DNA from: Avena insularis | Lineage: Eukaryota > Streptophyta > Magnoliopsida > Poales > Poaceae | Length of the DNA stretch: 64,000 nt | Reading direction: 5' to 3' | Assembly: GCA_023614405.1 (NCBI GenBank) | Contig: CM042684.1 | Location: 474,495,650 to 474,559,649, forward strand | Part shown: positions 54,188 to 64,000 of the stretch, piece after piece | How the letters are laid out: each line of letters begins with the position of its first letter | Numbering within the stretch: the stretch's first letter is position 1 | Made by a program: the position numbers and the translations under genes | The notes under the pieces: model-generated | What the model was told of the DNA's origin: nothing | The model's input: only the letters and a program-made list of their open reading frames with translations | Database searches by the model: none

Positions 54188-55021
54188 GGGGGTGGGGTAT
54201 TTATTTCATGCATTAAAGGGGTGGGGGCATTTATAATTCAAAAAATAGGATATGAATTTAGAAAATTCATATCTTATTCATTTCAACTCAGAAATATATG
54301 AATAATATATCATAATTTGCAGAAAAATAATATCTATCTATTCATATAAAAACATTTTATATTTACTTTAGATGAAAATTTTCAAAATGATTAAAACACT
54401 TACATATAAATTTTGATTATTCAATTCAAACAAAAATAAATTGTCAAATCCTAAAACTTTGAACATAAGAAATATTAAGCATCTAAAAAGGAATCTAACC
54501 CTATTTGATTAGAGCAAATCATATTTTATTTTGTATTAACATTTTTGAATTGATTGGATATTTAAATGACGCATCTTTTGTATACACTTGAATCTGACAA
54601 AGCCTCGCTCAACTTGCATTGGATTTTTGATAAAATAGCATATTGTGAACCTAAAATGATTTTTGTAAAAAATCATGAGCATCGTATCATGTACCTGTAG
54701 TTCATATCTGACCCACTTCCTGCCGATTCGGCAGGAATTTATCTTTTTCACCAGAGGTGGATGGAAAGGTTTCAGATCCCCCTGTTGGTACATTGTCCAT
54801 ATAAGGTGGTCTAGTATTTTTGTAAAATGTGGTGGTGGTTTTTTGAATTAGCCGTTTGGTGGTTGCTTCACAAAACCGTCCGTTTTTTATGCTCGGAAAA
54901 TGGAAAATGCCTTTTTGGTGCGATAAAAAGGAAAACTTCCTCTTGCAACATTGTTTGCCATGCCATGATGCACATGTATGCACAATATGGCCTTATTATC
55001 ACAAACTATGCCTTGATTCTA
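54188..55021 (-). other. CACTA internal non-coding sequence
   Basis: An AT-rich stretch (54240-54535) is followed by sequence I recognise from Triticeae CACTA elements. The overlapping minus ORFs at 54536-54983 fall in it and are not supported as genes. Confidence 0.45.
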
Positions 55022-55087
55022 GCCATAACATTGGTCATTTGACCCGAAAGCCAAAACATTGGTCATTTGGCCATAACATTGGTCATT
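55022..55087. repeat. Short tandem repeat with core AACATTGGTCATTTG
   Basis: Three copies lie at about 55027, 55055 and 55076. They overlap the end of the following ORF, whose last residues (MTNVMAK) they encode. Confidence 0.85.
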
Positions 55088-55443
55088 TGAGTCCGACCGC
55101 ACCACCATAGCCGACGGCCGGCCTCGTTGAAGTTCGGAGGAGGTGGGTCGTCCTCCTCGTGCCTGGCGAGCGCCCTCTCACGCCGATCCACGAAGAAGGC
55201 TTCCAAAGTAGGGAAATAGTCGGGATGCCATCTGGGATTCCTCCGCTGCTCCGGCGTGAGCTCGAAGTAGTAGTGGTTCGTGATGGCCATCCGGCACGCC
55301 ACACCTAGAGGGACAGGAGGAACCGGCACGCCTCCGGCACTCAGCATCCAGCCGACGGGGACACAGTAGCCCGGCGGGCAGGGGTAGTTTGAGGTGCAAA
55401 GCGCCTCCGCCTCCCTGGGGGTTAGTGCTACGGTGGAAGCCAT
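55063..55443 (-). CDS. Uncharacterised 126-aa protein, probably C-terminally truncated
   Basis: The ATG at 55443 lies in a favourable context (CCATGGCT). An in-frame ATG at 55494 exists, but it lies at or upstream of the predicted transcript start. The protein (start MASTVALTPREAEAL) has a Pro/Gly-rich part (PCPPGYCVPVGW, GGVPVPPVPLG), then HYYFELTPEQRRNPRWHPDYF and an acidic DDPPPPNFNEAGRRLWW segment. I have a memory of similar hypothetical proteins repeated in Triticeae, but know no function. The last residues come from a short tandem repeat, so the original C-terminus seems lost. There is no signal peptide or membrane segment. Confidence 0.6.
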   Translation of the reverse strand: MASTVALTPREAEALCTSNYPCPPGYCVPVGWMLSAGGVPVPPVPLGVACRMAITNHYYFELTPEQRRNPRWHPDYFPTLEAFFVDRRERALARHEEDDPPPPNFNEAGRRLWWCGRTQMTNVMAK

Positions 55444-55510
55444 GGGAAAGAGTGATGAGGTTGCAGATATGAGTCTAGAGATGTGCAATGACAATGGAGG
55501 CCAACCCTAC

Positions 55511-55521
55511 ATATATATATA
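55511..55521 (-). promoter_or_regulatory. TATA box upstream of the 126-aa ORF
   Basis: The minus strand reads TATATATATAT about 70 bases before the ATG at 55443. This places a transcript start near 55485 with a short leader. Confidence 0.5.
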
Positions 55522-55529
55522 GTGAAGAA

Positions 55530-55635
55530 CTGGCGGGAAGAAGCGGAGGGAAGAATGGCGGGAAAAATGGCGGGAAGAAAAATGGCGGGGAAGAAAATGG
55601 AGGAAGAAATAGAAGGAAGAAAAATGGCTCATTTA
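55530..55635. repeat. Purine-rich repeat with GGCGGGAAGAA units
   Basis: Irregular copies of AAAATGGCGGG and GGGAAGAA make an almost pure purine tract just upstream of the predicted promoter. Confidence 0.75.
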
Positions 55636-56026
55636 ATACATATCATTATGAAGAAGACTTATATCTGCCGCCTCTCTCCACTCTATCCCATGGCTTTCAC
55701 CATATCTCTAACCCCAGGGAGGCGGAGATGGAGTCTTTCATGGGCTAGTAGGAAAATATTTTCCGAGGCGGAACTTCCGAAGATGCCATAGGGCGTGTGC
55801 ACCAAGGGCATCTTCGAGAAATTCCACCACAGGAGATTTCCAAACCTTTTCCTCCATCCATGGGGATGAAACTCTCCATCCATGTTGGCTTGGTCGTTGC
55901 CATAGCACATCTACACTCATATCTGCCGCATCTCTCCACTCTATCTTCAAGATCTCACCATAATAAGGTAAGATCCCTGTGATTGCAGTGCTAGTCCCTG
56001 GATCGAAAATGCTAGCACCCACAGTT
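55636..56026. other. Unassigned stretch with small internal duplications
   Basis: The word ATATCTGCCGC followed by TCTCTCCACTCTATC occurs at about 55662 and again near 55920. A short inverted repeat (GAAGATGCC...GGGCATCTTC) lies at about 55779-55817. Overlapping ORFs on both strands have no recognisable domain. Confidence 0.5.
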
Positions 56027-56031
56027 TAAGA

Positions 56032-58937
56032 TGAAGTACACAGAAACAAAGGTCATTATTACATCGCATATCTAGGAATATAATGGTTCTTACAACTCAC
56101 TTAGCCCAAGGCTAAGGCACTTAAAGTTCACATTACATAGTATAATAATAATAGAGTCTTTAGTCTTCATGTGCCACAGGCAAGCATGTCGAGTGTAGAC
56201 CCGCAACCCTACTCATCATCAGAGTATCCTGCAACATAATAAGTTATAGCCACAAGGGTCAATAAATTTGGAATTGTATTGGCAAGTGATACCATAGATA
56301 CTTAGTATAATCCAACAACTACATGAATATATGGCTAAGTGGGGTTATGGCTGGCTTTGCTAAAATTAGTTTAACTTATAGTTTTTGAAGAAGTTTTTCA
56401 TTCCAGCTATAAGGTACCAATGATGGACATCACTGAATCTCTACCCATGGTCACCCACAAGTTTTAACTTAGAGAAATTTGGATGAGGAGATTATTGAAC
56501 TGCTTCACTGTCTTGAGGCTCAGGGATGTCCATAACCGGGGACACGGCTAAGTACTTAGTTTTACCCTCTCGAGAGGTGGTGCACTTTCCCCACAAGACT
56601 CGACATGCATCGAGACGAGACTTTTCAGAAGCAATCCTCGAGACCACCATGGACGTTCCAACCTATCATATCTACCACCTTCCGTCCTCTGCTGAGTTCT
56701 TGCAACCTAGTCTGTCAAGGCAGAGCCCATATGCCATGTGGCTGCACTGGAAGCTTCGCGACAAGAACATCTCCAATCTCTTTATTCCTGGGTGGCCATC
56801 CACAAGTGTGATACACCAGCTGACCATAGACATGGCCCCTGAGTAACCACTCAACATAATCCAAGCAAGCCCATTCCACCCAGGTGTTTCATTAACATTA
56901 GTTGTTTTCTTAGTTAAACAAAATAATATCTTTCCATGCTATCTTATGTGTATAATCCACCCACAAATTCTAATAGCATAGCTAAGCATTCTAGCATACA
57001 AAGTCTTTATCTAGGGAATACTACCAAGATATACACTATAGGTTAGCATGGCATAGTATGGTAACATGTGAATAATTCTAACATGCTAAGATCTACAAAA
57101 TATCACTAGTGCAATAGTGAAAATAATAGGACATGAGATGAAATATCACTTACCTTGGTAGCTAGGGGAATAGGCACAATCCTCACAGCAACAAACTTCA
57201 CAATCCACACAATCTACACAAGATTAATACAACAATAACAATCTAATCAATAAAACATTACAAAAACATGAATGCATGCAATATGCAATGATATGAACAC
57301 AACTCTACAACTTACAGAGTTTACAGTATAGAGGATAGAATACTTCAACTAATTGCAGAAGAAATACTCAAAAATAATTTATAGAACAATTTTTTATGAG
57401 CAAAATACTCCTAAAAAGTTTCTGCCTATAATTCCAAGTTTACTGAGGCAAAAGTGTGAAACAAGGCCTCCATAATAAAGGTCTTATTTTTCTGAATCCA
57501 CAGACACCAAATTTGTATTTTTCTGATTTGTGGATCAAAAGTTATTGAATTTCTAAGTTAAATACTAAATCTGTCTATTTTCTAATTAAACAGAATTAGT
57601 CTGGCGACGTGGCGCTTTCCTATTGGCCCGTACCGGTTCGGCCGGATCGATCGCTGTGAGCCGTCAGATTTAAGTGACGTTGGACGGATCAGATCAGCCG
57701 TACCCTTTCGTTTAAGTGATCTAATCTTAACCGCTAGGATCTGATCGAACGATAACTAAGCATCTCGCCGGAGACTGGCGGTGCTAACGACGGCGCGCGG
57801 CGGTGAAGCGTCGGCCGATGACGGTCCGGCGGTTCTACAGGGGGGCAGTGAGTCCGTGGACACGTACCAGAGGTCGAGGAGTTCTTGGCGATCTCGATGG
57901 AGGTCACCGTGGTGCGGGGGGCGCTCGGGCTTGGCCTGGATCCTTCGCCGGAGTTGCGTTGCCGGCGGAGTTCATGGCTCGGTGACGGAGATGACGACCT
58001 GGGGCTCGAACCAACCGGCAAAGAGGTCAGCGAGGTGCGCAAGTGTCTGCACGATCTAATAAAGACCAAAAAGGGGCGGCGGGAGCCCTACCTTTACCGG
58101 AGAAGGCGACCGACGGTGGCGGCAGAGGAGTTCGCCGGAATTGTCCGAGTCGTCGATCTGGGGCAAGAGAAAACACGTGGTCGGGTTCAAAACACGCGTC
58201 AGTACACGGCAAACAAAGTAGGACAGAGAGAAGGGCGCCGGGCGGCCTGGGTTCACCGGAATCGTCGCCGGAGCCCGTCGGACAGCGGCGGTTTGAGCTC
58301 GTAATTGGGGAGCCTGGGGGCTCTCCGGGAAATGGTGAGGGAAAATGATGAGGAGAGGGTGAGGTTAAGTAGGAGTAATACTGAAACGGCCGAATTTGGG
58401 GTCGATTTTCGAAACGGCGAGAAGAGGAGGGTGTTAAATGGCTCGGGGTTGAAGACGACGGGGTGGTGGTGACGTGGGGTCAATGTCAATGGAGGGGTAA
58501 GTTTAGGGGGTGTGCAGAAAGAGGGGGAGAGGGAGCCCGGGTGGTTGCTGGGCCGGATTGGGCCAAAGGCCAGAAGCTGCCTGCTGCTCTTTTTTTTCTA
58601 TTCTTTTTCTTTTTCTATTTCTGTTTTCTCTACAACTTTGGATTTAAGGTTTCAAATTGATTCAAATCAATTTGTGAACATTTGTGAAAGCTCAAGTTAG
58701 GTTTTTAGGGTATTATGAAACACATTTATCTTCTATTTTAATCCAAAGTATTTACTTTGGAATTAATAGGTAATATAGCATTTTCTTTGATCCTATTTTC
58801 AAGAATTCATATCTTTTTATTCAAGGCTCAAAATTGCACCAAATTTTTGGAGGACATTCTAAATGCAATGCCATTACATGCCATGATGATATGAGTGCAA
58901 TGATGATGATTTTAGATGAAAAATTTGGGATGTTACA
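56032..58937 (-). repeat. 3' LTR of element G (about 2.9 kb)
   Basis: The start TGTAACATCCC at 58937 is firm. The far end is placed at TGAAGTACAC (56032) because it gives a TG..CA pair and lies at the change to unrelated sequence; it cannot be checked without the other LTR. The part at 57600-58560 is GC-rich, and its ORFs on both strands are chance. The part at 56500-56850 resembles U3/U5 sequence I know from Triticeae gypsy LTRs. Confidence 0.65.
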
Positions 58938-60973
58938 AATCTAACCCCCTTAAGATGAATCTCGCCCTCGAGATTCGGGTTGGCTAGCAAATAGGTGAGG
59001 GTGGTCTCTCCGAAGTTCATCCTCTCGTCCCATGTTGCTTCTGATTCAGTGTGATGGTTCCATTGCACTTTGCAGAATTTGATGGTCTTGGTACGGGTAA
59101 TTCTTTCTGCGGTCTCTAGAAGCTTAATAGGTTTCTCTTCATAAGTGAGATCATTATCTAGCTGAACTTCCTCCAATGGTATGGTGTCCTTCAACGAAGT
59201 TTCTTCCATCTCTGGGTGACACTTTTTCAGCTGACTAACATGGAATACATTATGAACTGCTGACAAAGATTCTGGTAATTCTATCTCATATGCCACTTCT
59301 CCTTTGCGACTCAAAATCTTGAAAGGCCCTACATAGCGTGGTGCTAGTTTTCCTTTGATTCCAAATCTCTTTACACCACGAAGTGGTGATACCCTGAGGT
59401 AAGCTCTATCACCAACCTCATAGGTAACCTCTCTACGTTTTGGATCTGCATAGCTCTTCTGCCGAGATTGGGCTACCTTTAGCCTATCTCTCACCATCTT
59501 GACTTTCTCTTCGGCCTCTTTGATTAGGTCTGGCCCGAACAAATTTCTTTCCCCTACTCCATTCCATAGTAATGGTGTAGTACACTTCCTTCCGTAAAGA
59601 AATTCAAATGGAGCCATTTCTATGCTTGATTGATAGCTGTTATTGTAAGAAAACTCTGCGTACGGTAGACTTTCATCCCAACTGGATCCATAATCTAACG
59701 CACATGCCCTTAGCATATCCTCTAATATTTGATTGGTCCTTTCTGTCTGTCCATCAGTTTGTGGATGAAACGCAGTGCTGAACTCCAGTCGAGTTCCCAA
59801 TGACTCGTGAAGTTGTCGCCAAAAATGCGAAGTAAACTGAGTTCCTCTGTCGGACACGATACTTTTAGGTACCCCATGCAAACATACAATTCTATTCATG
59901 TAAATCTTGGCTAATTTGGCACTTGTATAAGTGGTCTTCACTGGTATGAAATGGGCCACTTTTGTCAAGCGGTCAACGATAACCCATATGGAATCGTATC
60001 CAGATTTAGTCCTGGGTAGCCCGGTGATAAAATCCATACCAATTTTATCCCATTTCCAATCAGGTATTGGCAGTGGTTGTAACAATAATGCCGGTTTCTG
60101 ATGTTCTGCCTTTACATCGCCGTCGCACAAGGCAATGTGCTCTGCTATGTCCTTCTTTAAATTATTCCACCAAAACCTCTCCTTAACATCCATATACATC
60201 TTGGTATTGCCAGGATGAATTGAATGCGGTGAGTTGTGCGCCTCTTGTAAGATCAGCTTCTTAAGTTCAAGATCCTGCGAAACACAGATACGTTTTTCGT
60301 ACCATAAGATTCCTTGATCATCCACATGGAATCCTTTCGCCTTGCCTTCACTAACTTTACCTTTGATTTCCTCTATTTCTTTGTCTAACTTTTGGGCTTC
60401 TTGAATTTTGTCCATTAGTGTGGGTTGCACTTCCAAGGATGCAAGGTACCCTTCAGGCACAATTTCAAGTCTCAGCTCTCTAAATTGGGCACATAACTCC
60501 TCCGGCAATTCTCCTTTATTGAGACCATTTACATGAGCCTTGCGGCTTAATGCATCGTCTACGACGTTTGCCTTTCCAGGGTGGTATTGTAAACTTAATT
60601 CATAGTCCTTGATAAGTTCTAGCCATATTCTTTGTCTCATGTTGAGCTCTTTCTGTGTAAAAATATATTTCAAACTCTTGTGATCAGTGAACATTTCACA
60701 ACGTTTTCCCATAAGATAATGTCTCCATGTTTTTAGTGCATGCACAACTGATGCCAACTCTAGATCATGAGTAGGGTAGTTCACTTCATGATTTTTGAGT
60801 TGTCTTGATGCATAAGCTACCACTCTACCTTCCTGCATCAATACACCTCCTAATCCTTGGTGAGATGCATCACAGTATACTTGAAAGTCTTTCTCAATAT
60901 CCGCAAACATAACACTTTGGGGTGACACTAGCCTCTTTTTCAATTCTGAAAGCTGGTTTAAGCTTACATCCAA
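58874..60973 (-). CDS. pol: Pol of element G: RNase H, integrase, chromodomain
   Basis: The frame is open for 699 codons. RNase H is at the start ([30 protein letters not shown]). Integrase follows with a zinc finger region ([22 protein letters not shown]) and a DDE core: D in [10 protein letters not shown] in VSDRGTQF, E in [13 protein letters not shown]-like module and a chromodomain-like C-terminus ([18 protein letters not shown]) end it. The second Cys of the finger (CxxC) appears as Asp, which would impair zinc binding. The frame passes through the polypurine tract and stops 64 bases inside the LTR. The upstream end joins reverse transcriptase through a frameshift near 60970, so the ATG at 60973 is not the original start. 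Confidence 0.92.
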   Translation of the reverse strand: MDVSLNQLSELKKRLVSPQSVMFADIEKDFQVYCDASHQGLGGVLMQEGRVVAYASRQLKNHEVNYPTHDLELASVVHALKTWRHYLMGKRCEMFTDHKSLKYIFTQKELNMRQRIWLELIKDYELSLQYHPGKANVVDDALSRKAHVNGLNKGELPEELCAQFRELRLEIVPEGYLASLEVQPTLMDKIQEAQKLDKEIEEIKGKVSEGKAKGFHVDDQGILWYEKRICVSQDLELKKLILQEAHNSPHSIHPGNTKMYMDVKERFWWNNLKKDIAEHIALCDGDVKAEHQKPALLLQPLPIPDWKWDKIGMDFITGLPRTKSGYDSIWVIVDRLTKVAHFIPVKTTYTSAKLAKIYMNRIVCLHGVPKSIVSDRGTQFTSHFWRQLHESLGTRLEFSTAFHPQTDGQTERTNQILEDMLRACALDYGSSWDESLPYAEFSYNNSYQSSIEMAPFEFLYGRKCTTPLLWNGVGERNLFGPDLIKEAEEKVKMVRDRLKVAQSRQKSYADPKRREVTYEVGDRAYLRVSPLRGVKRFGIKGKLAPRYVGPFKILSRKGEVAYEIELPESLSAVHNVFHVSQLKKCHPEMEETSLKDTIPLEEVQLDNDLTYEEKPIKLLETAERITRTKTIKFCKVQWNHHTESEATWDERMNFGETTLTYLLANPNLEGEIHLKGVRFVTSQIFHLKSSSLHSYHHGM

Positions 60974-62712
60974 TTAAACTTATTCTCCTTCTTCAGCAGA
61001 TTAGTCATGGGCTTTGCAATCTTAGAGAAATTTTCAATGAACCTTCGATAGTACCCTGCTAGGCCAAGGAAGCTATGGACTTCTTTAACGGATTTAGGAG
61101 GTTCCCATTCTATCACAGCTGCCACTTTTGCTGGATCAACAGCTATATCATTACCAGATACTATGTGTCCAAGAAATCCCACTTCATTCAGCCAGAATTC
61201 ACATTTGCTGAACTTGGCATAAAGTTTATGTTCTCGAAGTTTCTCTAGAATCAGGTGTAGATGTTCTTCATGTTCTTTGCTACTTTTGGAATATACCAAT
61301 ATATCATCGATGAATACCACTACGAACTTGTCAAGGAATTCCATGAATACCTTATTCATCATGTTCATGAAGTAGGCCGGTGCATTAGTCAATCCAAACG
61401 GCATCACTGTATATTCATACAACCCGTATCTAGTGGTGAATGCAGTCTTGGGTACGTCATGTTCTCTGATCTTTAGTTGGAAGTATCCTGATCGAAGATC
61501 AATTTTTGAGAAAACACATGCTCCCTTTAGCTGATCGAAGAGATCATTTATTCTAGGCAGGGGATATTTGTTCTTTATGGTCACTTCATTGAGTGAACGA
61601 TAATCTATGCATAGCCTTTGACTCCGGTCCTTCTTCTCAACAAACAAGACTGGTGCTCCCCAAGACGACGAGCTTGGTTGAATAAATCCCTTTTTCAACT
61701 GTTCTCCCAGCTGTTTCTTGAGTTCCTTTAATTCGTCCACCGACATTTTGTAAGGTCTCTTTGCTATAGGTCCCGTTCCTGGTAGTAGGTCTATCAGAAA
61801 CTCCACGTCCCTATCTGGTGGCATGCCAGGTAATTCCTCGGGGAACACATCTGGATATTCCCTCACTATTGGAACATTATCTAGGCTAACCCCCTTAAGA
61901 GAATTAACCTTGCTTCCCTTGGGTTCAAAGCTAGACTTGAACCTGATCCTTTTCTTTTCTGGGGTAGTGAGCATAACAGTTCGCTTGGCACAATCAATCA
62001 TCCCTTCATAGCGGGTCAACCAGTCCATCCCTAATATAACATCTAATCCTTGGGACTCTAGGATTATTAAACTAATCGGGAACTTGTGTTTTCCAATTTC
62101 TAGGGTGATATGTCGGCACCCTGAATTTACTATCATTTCTCCACCCGGAGAACTTACCTTCATAGGACATCCAATAGTTTCAGTGGAGAGTTCATTTTTG
62201 ATTACAAATGCTCTTGAAATGAATGAATGCGATGCGCCAGTATCGAAAAGGATAAGTGCAGGAAAGGCATTAATCATGAACTTACCGATCACGGCATCAG
62301 ATCCTTCTTGAATTTCCTCCACATTAATGTGATTCACATGGCCCTTTTGGAATGGGTTTGGCTTAGCCCCATCAGCCTTCTTTTCTGGGCATTCATTAGC
62401 ATAGTGTCCTGTCTTCTTACATTTGAAACATTCCACCTGACTGATGTCTTTCTTCGCTGGCTGACTGTGACGGTTCTGACCATTTTGGTTCCCATGGCCA
62501 TGATTATTGTGATTGTTCCTGAATCCACTTTTGTTATGTCCACGATGATTGTTTCCATCATGGTGGTGGTTGTTGTTACGATGGTTATTATGATTCCCAT
62601 TCTTGTGGAATCCTGAGCTCCCACTTCCTTCACCATGAGGGTGCTTGTGAGGAGATCCTGATCCAAACTTATCAAAATGATGCTTCCTCTTTCTACCCTC
62701 CACTAGCTTCAT
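60964..62712 (-). CDS. pol: Gag C-terminus, protease and reverse transcriptase of element G
   Basis: The open frame of 582 codons continues the gag frame after a TAA. It has a His/Asn-rich linker, a CCHC knuckle ([14 protein letters not shown], near 62440-62385), a retropepsin with DTG ([13 protein letters not shown], near 62250) and reverse transcriptase from about 61790. Catalytic motifs are [23 protein letters not shown] and [11 protein letters not shown]. It stops after NKFNWM at 60964-60966, where a small indel shifts the frame into RNase H. The ATG at 62712 is internal to the original polyprotein, because homology runs through the stop at 62749. Confidence 0.9.
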   Translation of the reverse strand: MKLVEGRKRKHHFDKFGSGSPHKHPHGEGSGSSGFHKNGNHNNHRNNNHHHDGNNHRGHNKSGFRNNHNNHGHGNQNGQNRHSQPAKKDISQVECFKCKKTGHYANECPEKKADGAKPNPFQKGHVNHINVEEIQEGSDAVIGKFMINAFPALILFDTGASHSFISRAFVIKNELSTETIGCPMKVSSPGGEMIVNSGCRHITLEIGKHKFPISLIILESQGLDVILGMDWLTRYEGMIDCAKRTVMLTTPEKKRIRFKSSFEPKGSKVNSLKGVSLDNVPIVREYPDVFPEELPGMPPDRDVEFLIDLLPGTGPIAKRPYKMSVDELKELKKQLGEQLKKGFIQPSSSSWGAPVLFVEKKDRSQRLCIDYRSLNEVTIKNKYPLPRINDLFDQLKGACVFSKIDLRSGYFQLKIREHDVPKTAFTTRYGLYEYTVMPFGLTNAPAYFMNMMNKVFMEFLDKFVVVFIDDILVYSKSSKEHEEHLHLILEKLREHKLYAKFSKCEFWLNEVGFLGHIVSGNDIAVDPAKVAAVIEWEPPKSVKEVHSFLGLAGYYRRFIENFSKIAKPMTNLLKKENKFNWM

Positions 62713-62748
62713 CTTGTTTTCCAGGATGGTAGCTTTATCACATAAAGA

Positions 62749-63384
62749 TTAATAAGTTGGAACATACGCAACAGATAATTGCATAGAAATTTCATCATTT
62801 AACCCATCTAGGAACTTCTCCTTCCTCTTTGCATCAGTGTCAACATCATCGGGTGCATATCGTGACAAATTATTGAACTCCTCGATGTATTCAGAAATAC
62901 TGCGGTGGCGTTGCTTGAGGTTATGAAACTCCTTTTTCTTCAATCCCATTATTCCAGCAGATATGTGAGTGGTGCGAAACCCATCCTCAAACATTGCCCA
63001 AGTCACTTCCTCAATAGGGTGGGTAATTTGAAAATTATCCCGCCAAGCAGCTGCATGACCTTCCAACAAGTGTGCTGCAAATCTGACTTTTTCTGCATCC
63101 GTGCATCCAACCGTGACTAGGTCCTTATTCGCAGAGCGTAACCAATCATTTGCTACCATGGGGTCAGAGGTACCTGAGAACTTGGCAGGTCTCAGCCTTA
63201 GAAATCTGGTCAGCATATCCAAAGGTGGTGGATTGTTCTGGTTGTTATTGTTATTATTGTTGTTCTGGTTCTGGTTCGCCATAAATTGAGTCATCATTTG
63301 CATCAATTGGGTCTGTGCAGCCATCATCTGCTGCATTCCATTGTCATTGTCATTGTTATCCTTGTTGTTGCGTCGGGGAGGCAT
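62749..63384 (-). CDS. gag: Gag of element G, N-terminal part
   Basis: I place the start at 63384 (MPPRRNN), the usual beginning of chromoviral gag in grasses; an in-frame ATG at 63471 would add 29 hydrophobic residues without homology. A Gln/Asn-rich segment is followed by the Retrotrans_gag domain (LRLRPAKFSGTSDPMVANDW, GHAAAWRDNF, SISEYIEEFNNLSRYAP). It ends at TAA (62751-62749), which differs by one base from a Gln codon and is in frame with the following ORF. It is therefore a nonsense mutation in a once continuous gag-pol. Confidence 0.88.
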   Translation of the reverse strand: MPPRRNNKDNNDNDNGMQQMMAAQTQLMQMMTQFMANQNQNNNNNNNNQNNPPPLDMLTRFLRLRPAKFSGTSDPMVANDWLRSANKDLVTVGCTDAEKVRFAAHLLEGHAAAWRDNFQITHPIEEVTWAMFEDGFRTTHISAGIMGLKKKEFHNLKQRHRSISEYIEEFNNLSRYAPDDVDTDAKRKEKFLDGLNDEISMQLSVAYVPTY

Positions 63385-63578
63385 CTGTGGTTTAGTGAGG
63401 GTAAGTAATGATAGATAACCCAAATAAAACAACAATTCAGACAAACAAGCACATGTAAGTTCCAACATCACAACAATAACAGAGTCTGCAAAGATAACAT
63501 ACTAGCATAGTCACCCACAAGTCGGTATGACCTATGCACTCAATAATAATAGAACGATAGGTAGATGGAATAGTATCA
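63385..63578 (-). other. Spacer between the coiled-coil ORF and gag of element G
   Basis: About 190 bp with no supported gene separate the coiled-coil ORF from the gag start. Confidence 0.6.
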
Positions 63579-64000
63579 CTACTCCTCCATGTCAACTTCC
63601 TCCTCCACTAGAGCAAGTCCTGCTGATGCGAATCCTGCCTTGTATTCCTCCAAGCTGGTAGTCAGAGCATCGATCTTCGTCTGTAACTCTCTCTTCTGTG
63701 TGCGTAGCCTCTCTATCACCTTGTGATCCGCTTCCAGCTCAATGCTCTCCAGCTCTAACTCGGTCTCCAAGTCTCTAATCTTCTTGTTCTTCTCCTGAAC
63801 TCTCTTCTCTTGGTTCTTGAATTTCTTATCTTGGTCTTCAAACTTCTTCTCCATTTCCTTGATTTGATTTTCCTATTCCTAGAAGGCCTTGTCTTTCTCC
63901 TTGAGTTGGACTCGTAGTTCATCATTGCTAAGCATCACGTTAGTCCTATCAGTATCAAGGTGTCTAATAAGGCTCTCTAAGTCCTGGAGGTAGTGACGCA
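63579..64000 (-). pseudogene. Coiled-coil ORF upstream of gag in element G
   Basis: From an ATG at 63854 the minus strand encodes 91 residues almost entirely of heptad type, rich in Glu, Lys, Leu and Gln (EKRVQEKNKKIRDLETELE), and ends at 63579 in an acidic tail (VEEEVDMEE). The same frame upstream, to the window edge, reads similar residues (LESLIRHLDTDRTN), but two in-frame TAG codons near 63866-63874 separate it. The original protein was therefore longer. It lies between the expected 5' LTR and gag. I know no assigned function. Confidence 0.7.

Larger units (their letters stand above)
48370..55030 (-). mobile_element. CACTA DNA transposon, right end not visible
   Basis: The left terminus CACTAGTGCACACGGCC starts at 48370, preceded by ATG as a possible 3-bp target duplication. 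Hairpin-forming subterminal repeats with ACACCGGTT follow (48391-48530), and similar repeats occur at 54018-54185. Between them lies a CACTA accessory gene on the minus strand (52512-48970). The AT-rich sequence at 54240-55000 resembles CACTA internal DNA as I remember it from Triticeae. No TAGTG terminus is seen on the right, and no TNP2-type transposase is in the window. The element is therefore truncated, or it extends beyond the insertion of element G. Confidence 0.8.
56032..64000 (-). mobile_element. Ty3/gypsy chromovirus G, minus strand, partial
   Basis: The 3' LTR lies at about 56032-58937. The internal region carries pol with a chromodomain (to 58874), gag (from 63384) and a coiled-coil ORF upstream of gag (63854-63579). 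The 5' LTR lies beyond the right edge. A polypurine tract (AAGGGGGTTAGATT) directly precedes the LTR start TGTAACATCCC at 58937. Order and domains fit the Tekay/Del group of chromoviruses. Gag-pol is broken by one nonsense codon and one frameshift only, so it is the best preserved element in the window. Confidence 0.9.

Noticed and set aside
55738..56022. Minus-strand ORF of 94 codons as a second exon of the small gene
   Set aside because: It overlaps ORFs on the other strand, lies upstream of the predicted TATA box and shows no splice signals that would join it.
57734..58348. Cluster of GC-rich ORFs on both strands (up to 139 codons)
   Set aside because: They lie in the GC-rich part of the LTR of element G, overlap in several frames and show no recognisable domain.

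Overview
The window looks like repeat-rich intergenic DNA from a large-genome grass, most likely a Triticeae species (wheat, Aegilops, barley or rye). I base this on the mix of elements, recognised from memory and not by search: Athila-like Ty3/gypsy LTRs starting TGATACGTCC, an Angela/BARE-type Ty1/copia element, a Stowaway MITE starting CTCCCTCTG, a CACTA element with a Ulp1-type protease, and a Mutator-like element (MULE). I see no rRNA, tRNA or CRISPR and no confident host gene. Nearly every coding region belongs to a transposable element, and most are broken by stops or frameshifts.

Bases 1-43,200 are one nested stack on a MULE transposase gene (minus strand, pieces at 41,871-40,405, 33,852-33,260 and 3,062-2,640). 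Three LTR retrotransposons sit in it: F (1-2,639, minus, runs off the left edge), A (3,063-33,259, minus, target duplication GGGAG) and C (33,853-40,404, plus, CAAAG). A itself contains the copia element E (5,290-17,867, minus, GAATC/GAATG) and the Athila-like element B (19,018-28,694, plus, GCATC). E contains D (9,913-14,223, minus, GACAC). The stack is therefore four levels deep (MULE, A, E, D), and removing each insert reconnects the reading frame or sequence of its host.

A and B are relatives with similar LTRs. B keeps gag, protease, reverse transcriptase, RNase H and integrase, all degenerate. A keeps gag and a coiled-coil ORF after pol, but its pol is almost entirely replaced by a segment that matches element C. 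C and D belong to a pol-less family. All four share a conserved non-coding 3' module, which suggests a helper and passenger relationship.

Bases 43,200-48,370 hold small pieces: a GC-rich dispersed repeat, a 122-bp MITE, a dead LINE reverse transcriptase fragment, a Stowaway MITE, tandem repeats and a second GC-rich retroposon-like unit. Bases 48,370 to about 55,000 are a CACTA element whose accessory gene on the minus strand ends in a Ulp1-like cysteine protease domain; its right terminus is not visible. A small uncharacterised ORF with its own TATA box lies at 55,063-55,443. From 56,032 to the right edge is a Ty3/gypsy chromovirus (G, minus), with a long and nearly intact gag-pol, a chromodomain, and a coiled-coil ORF upstream of gag.
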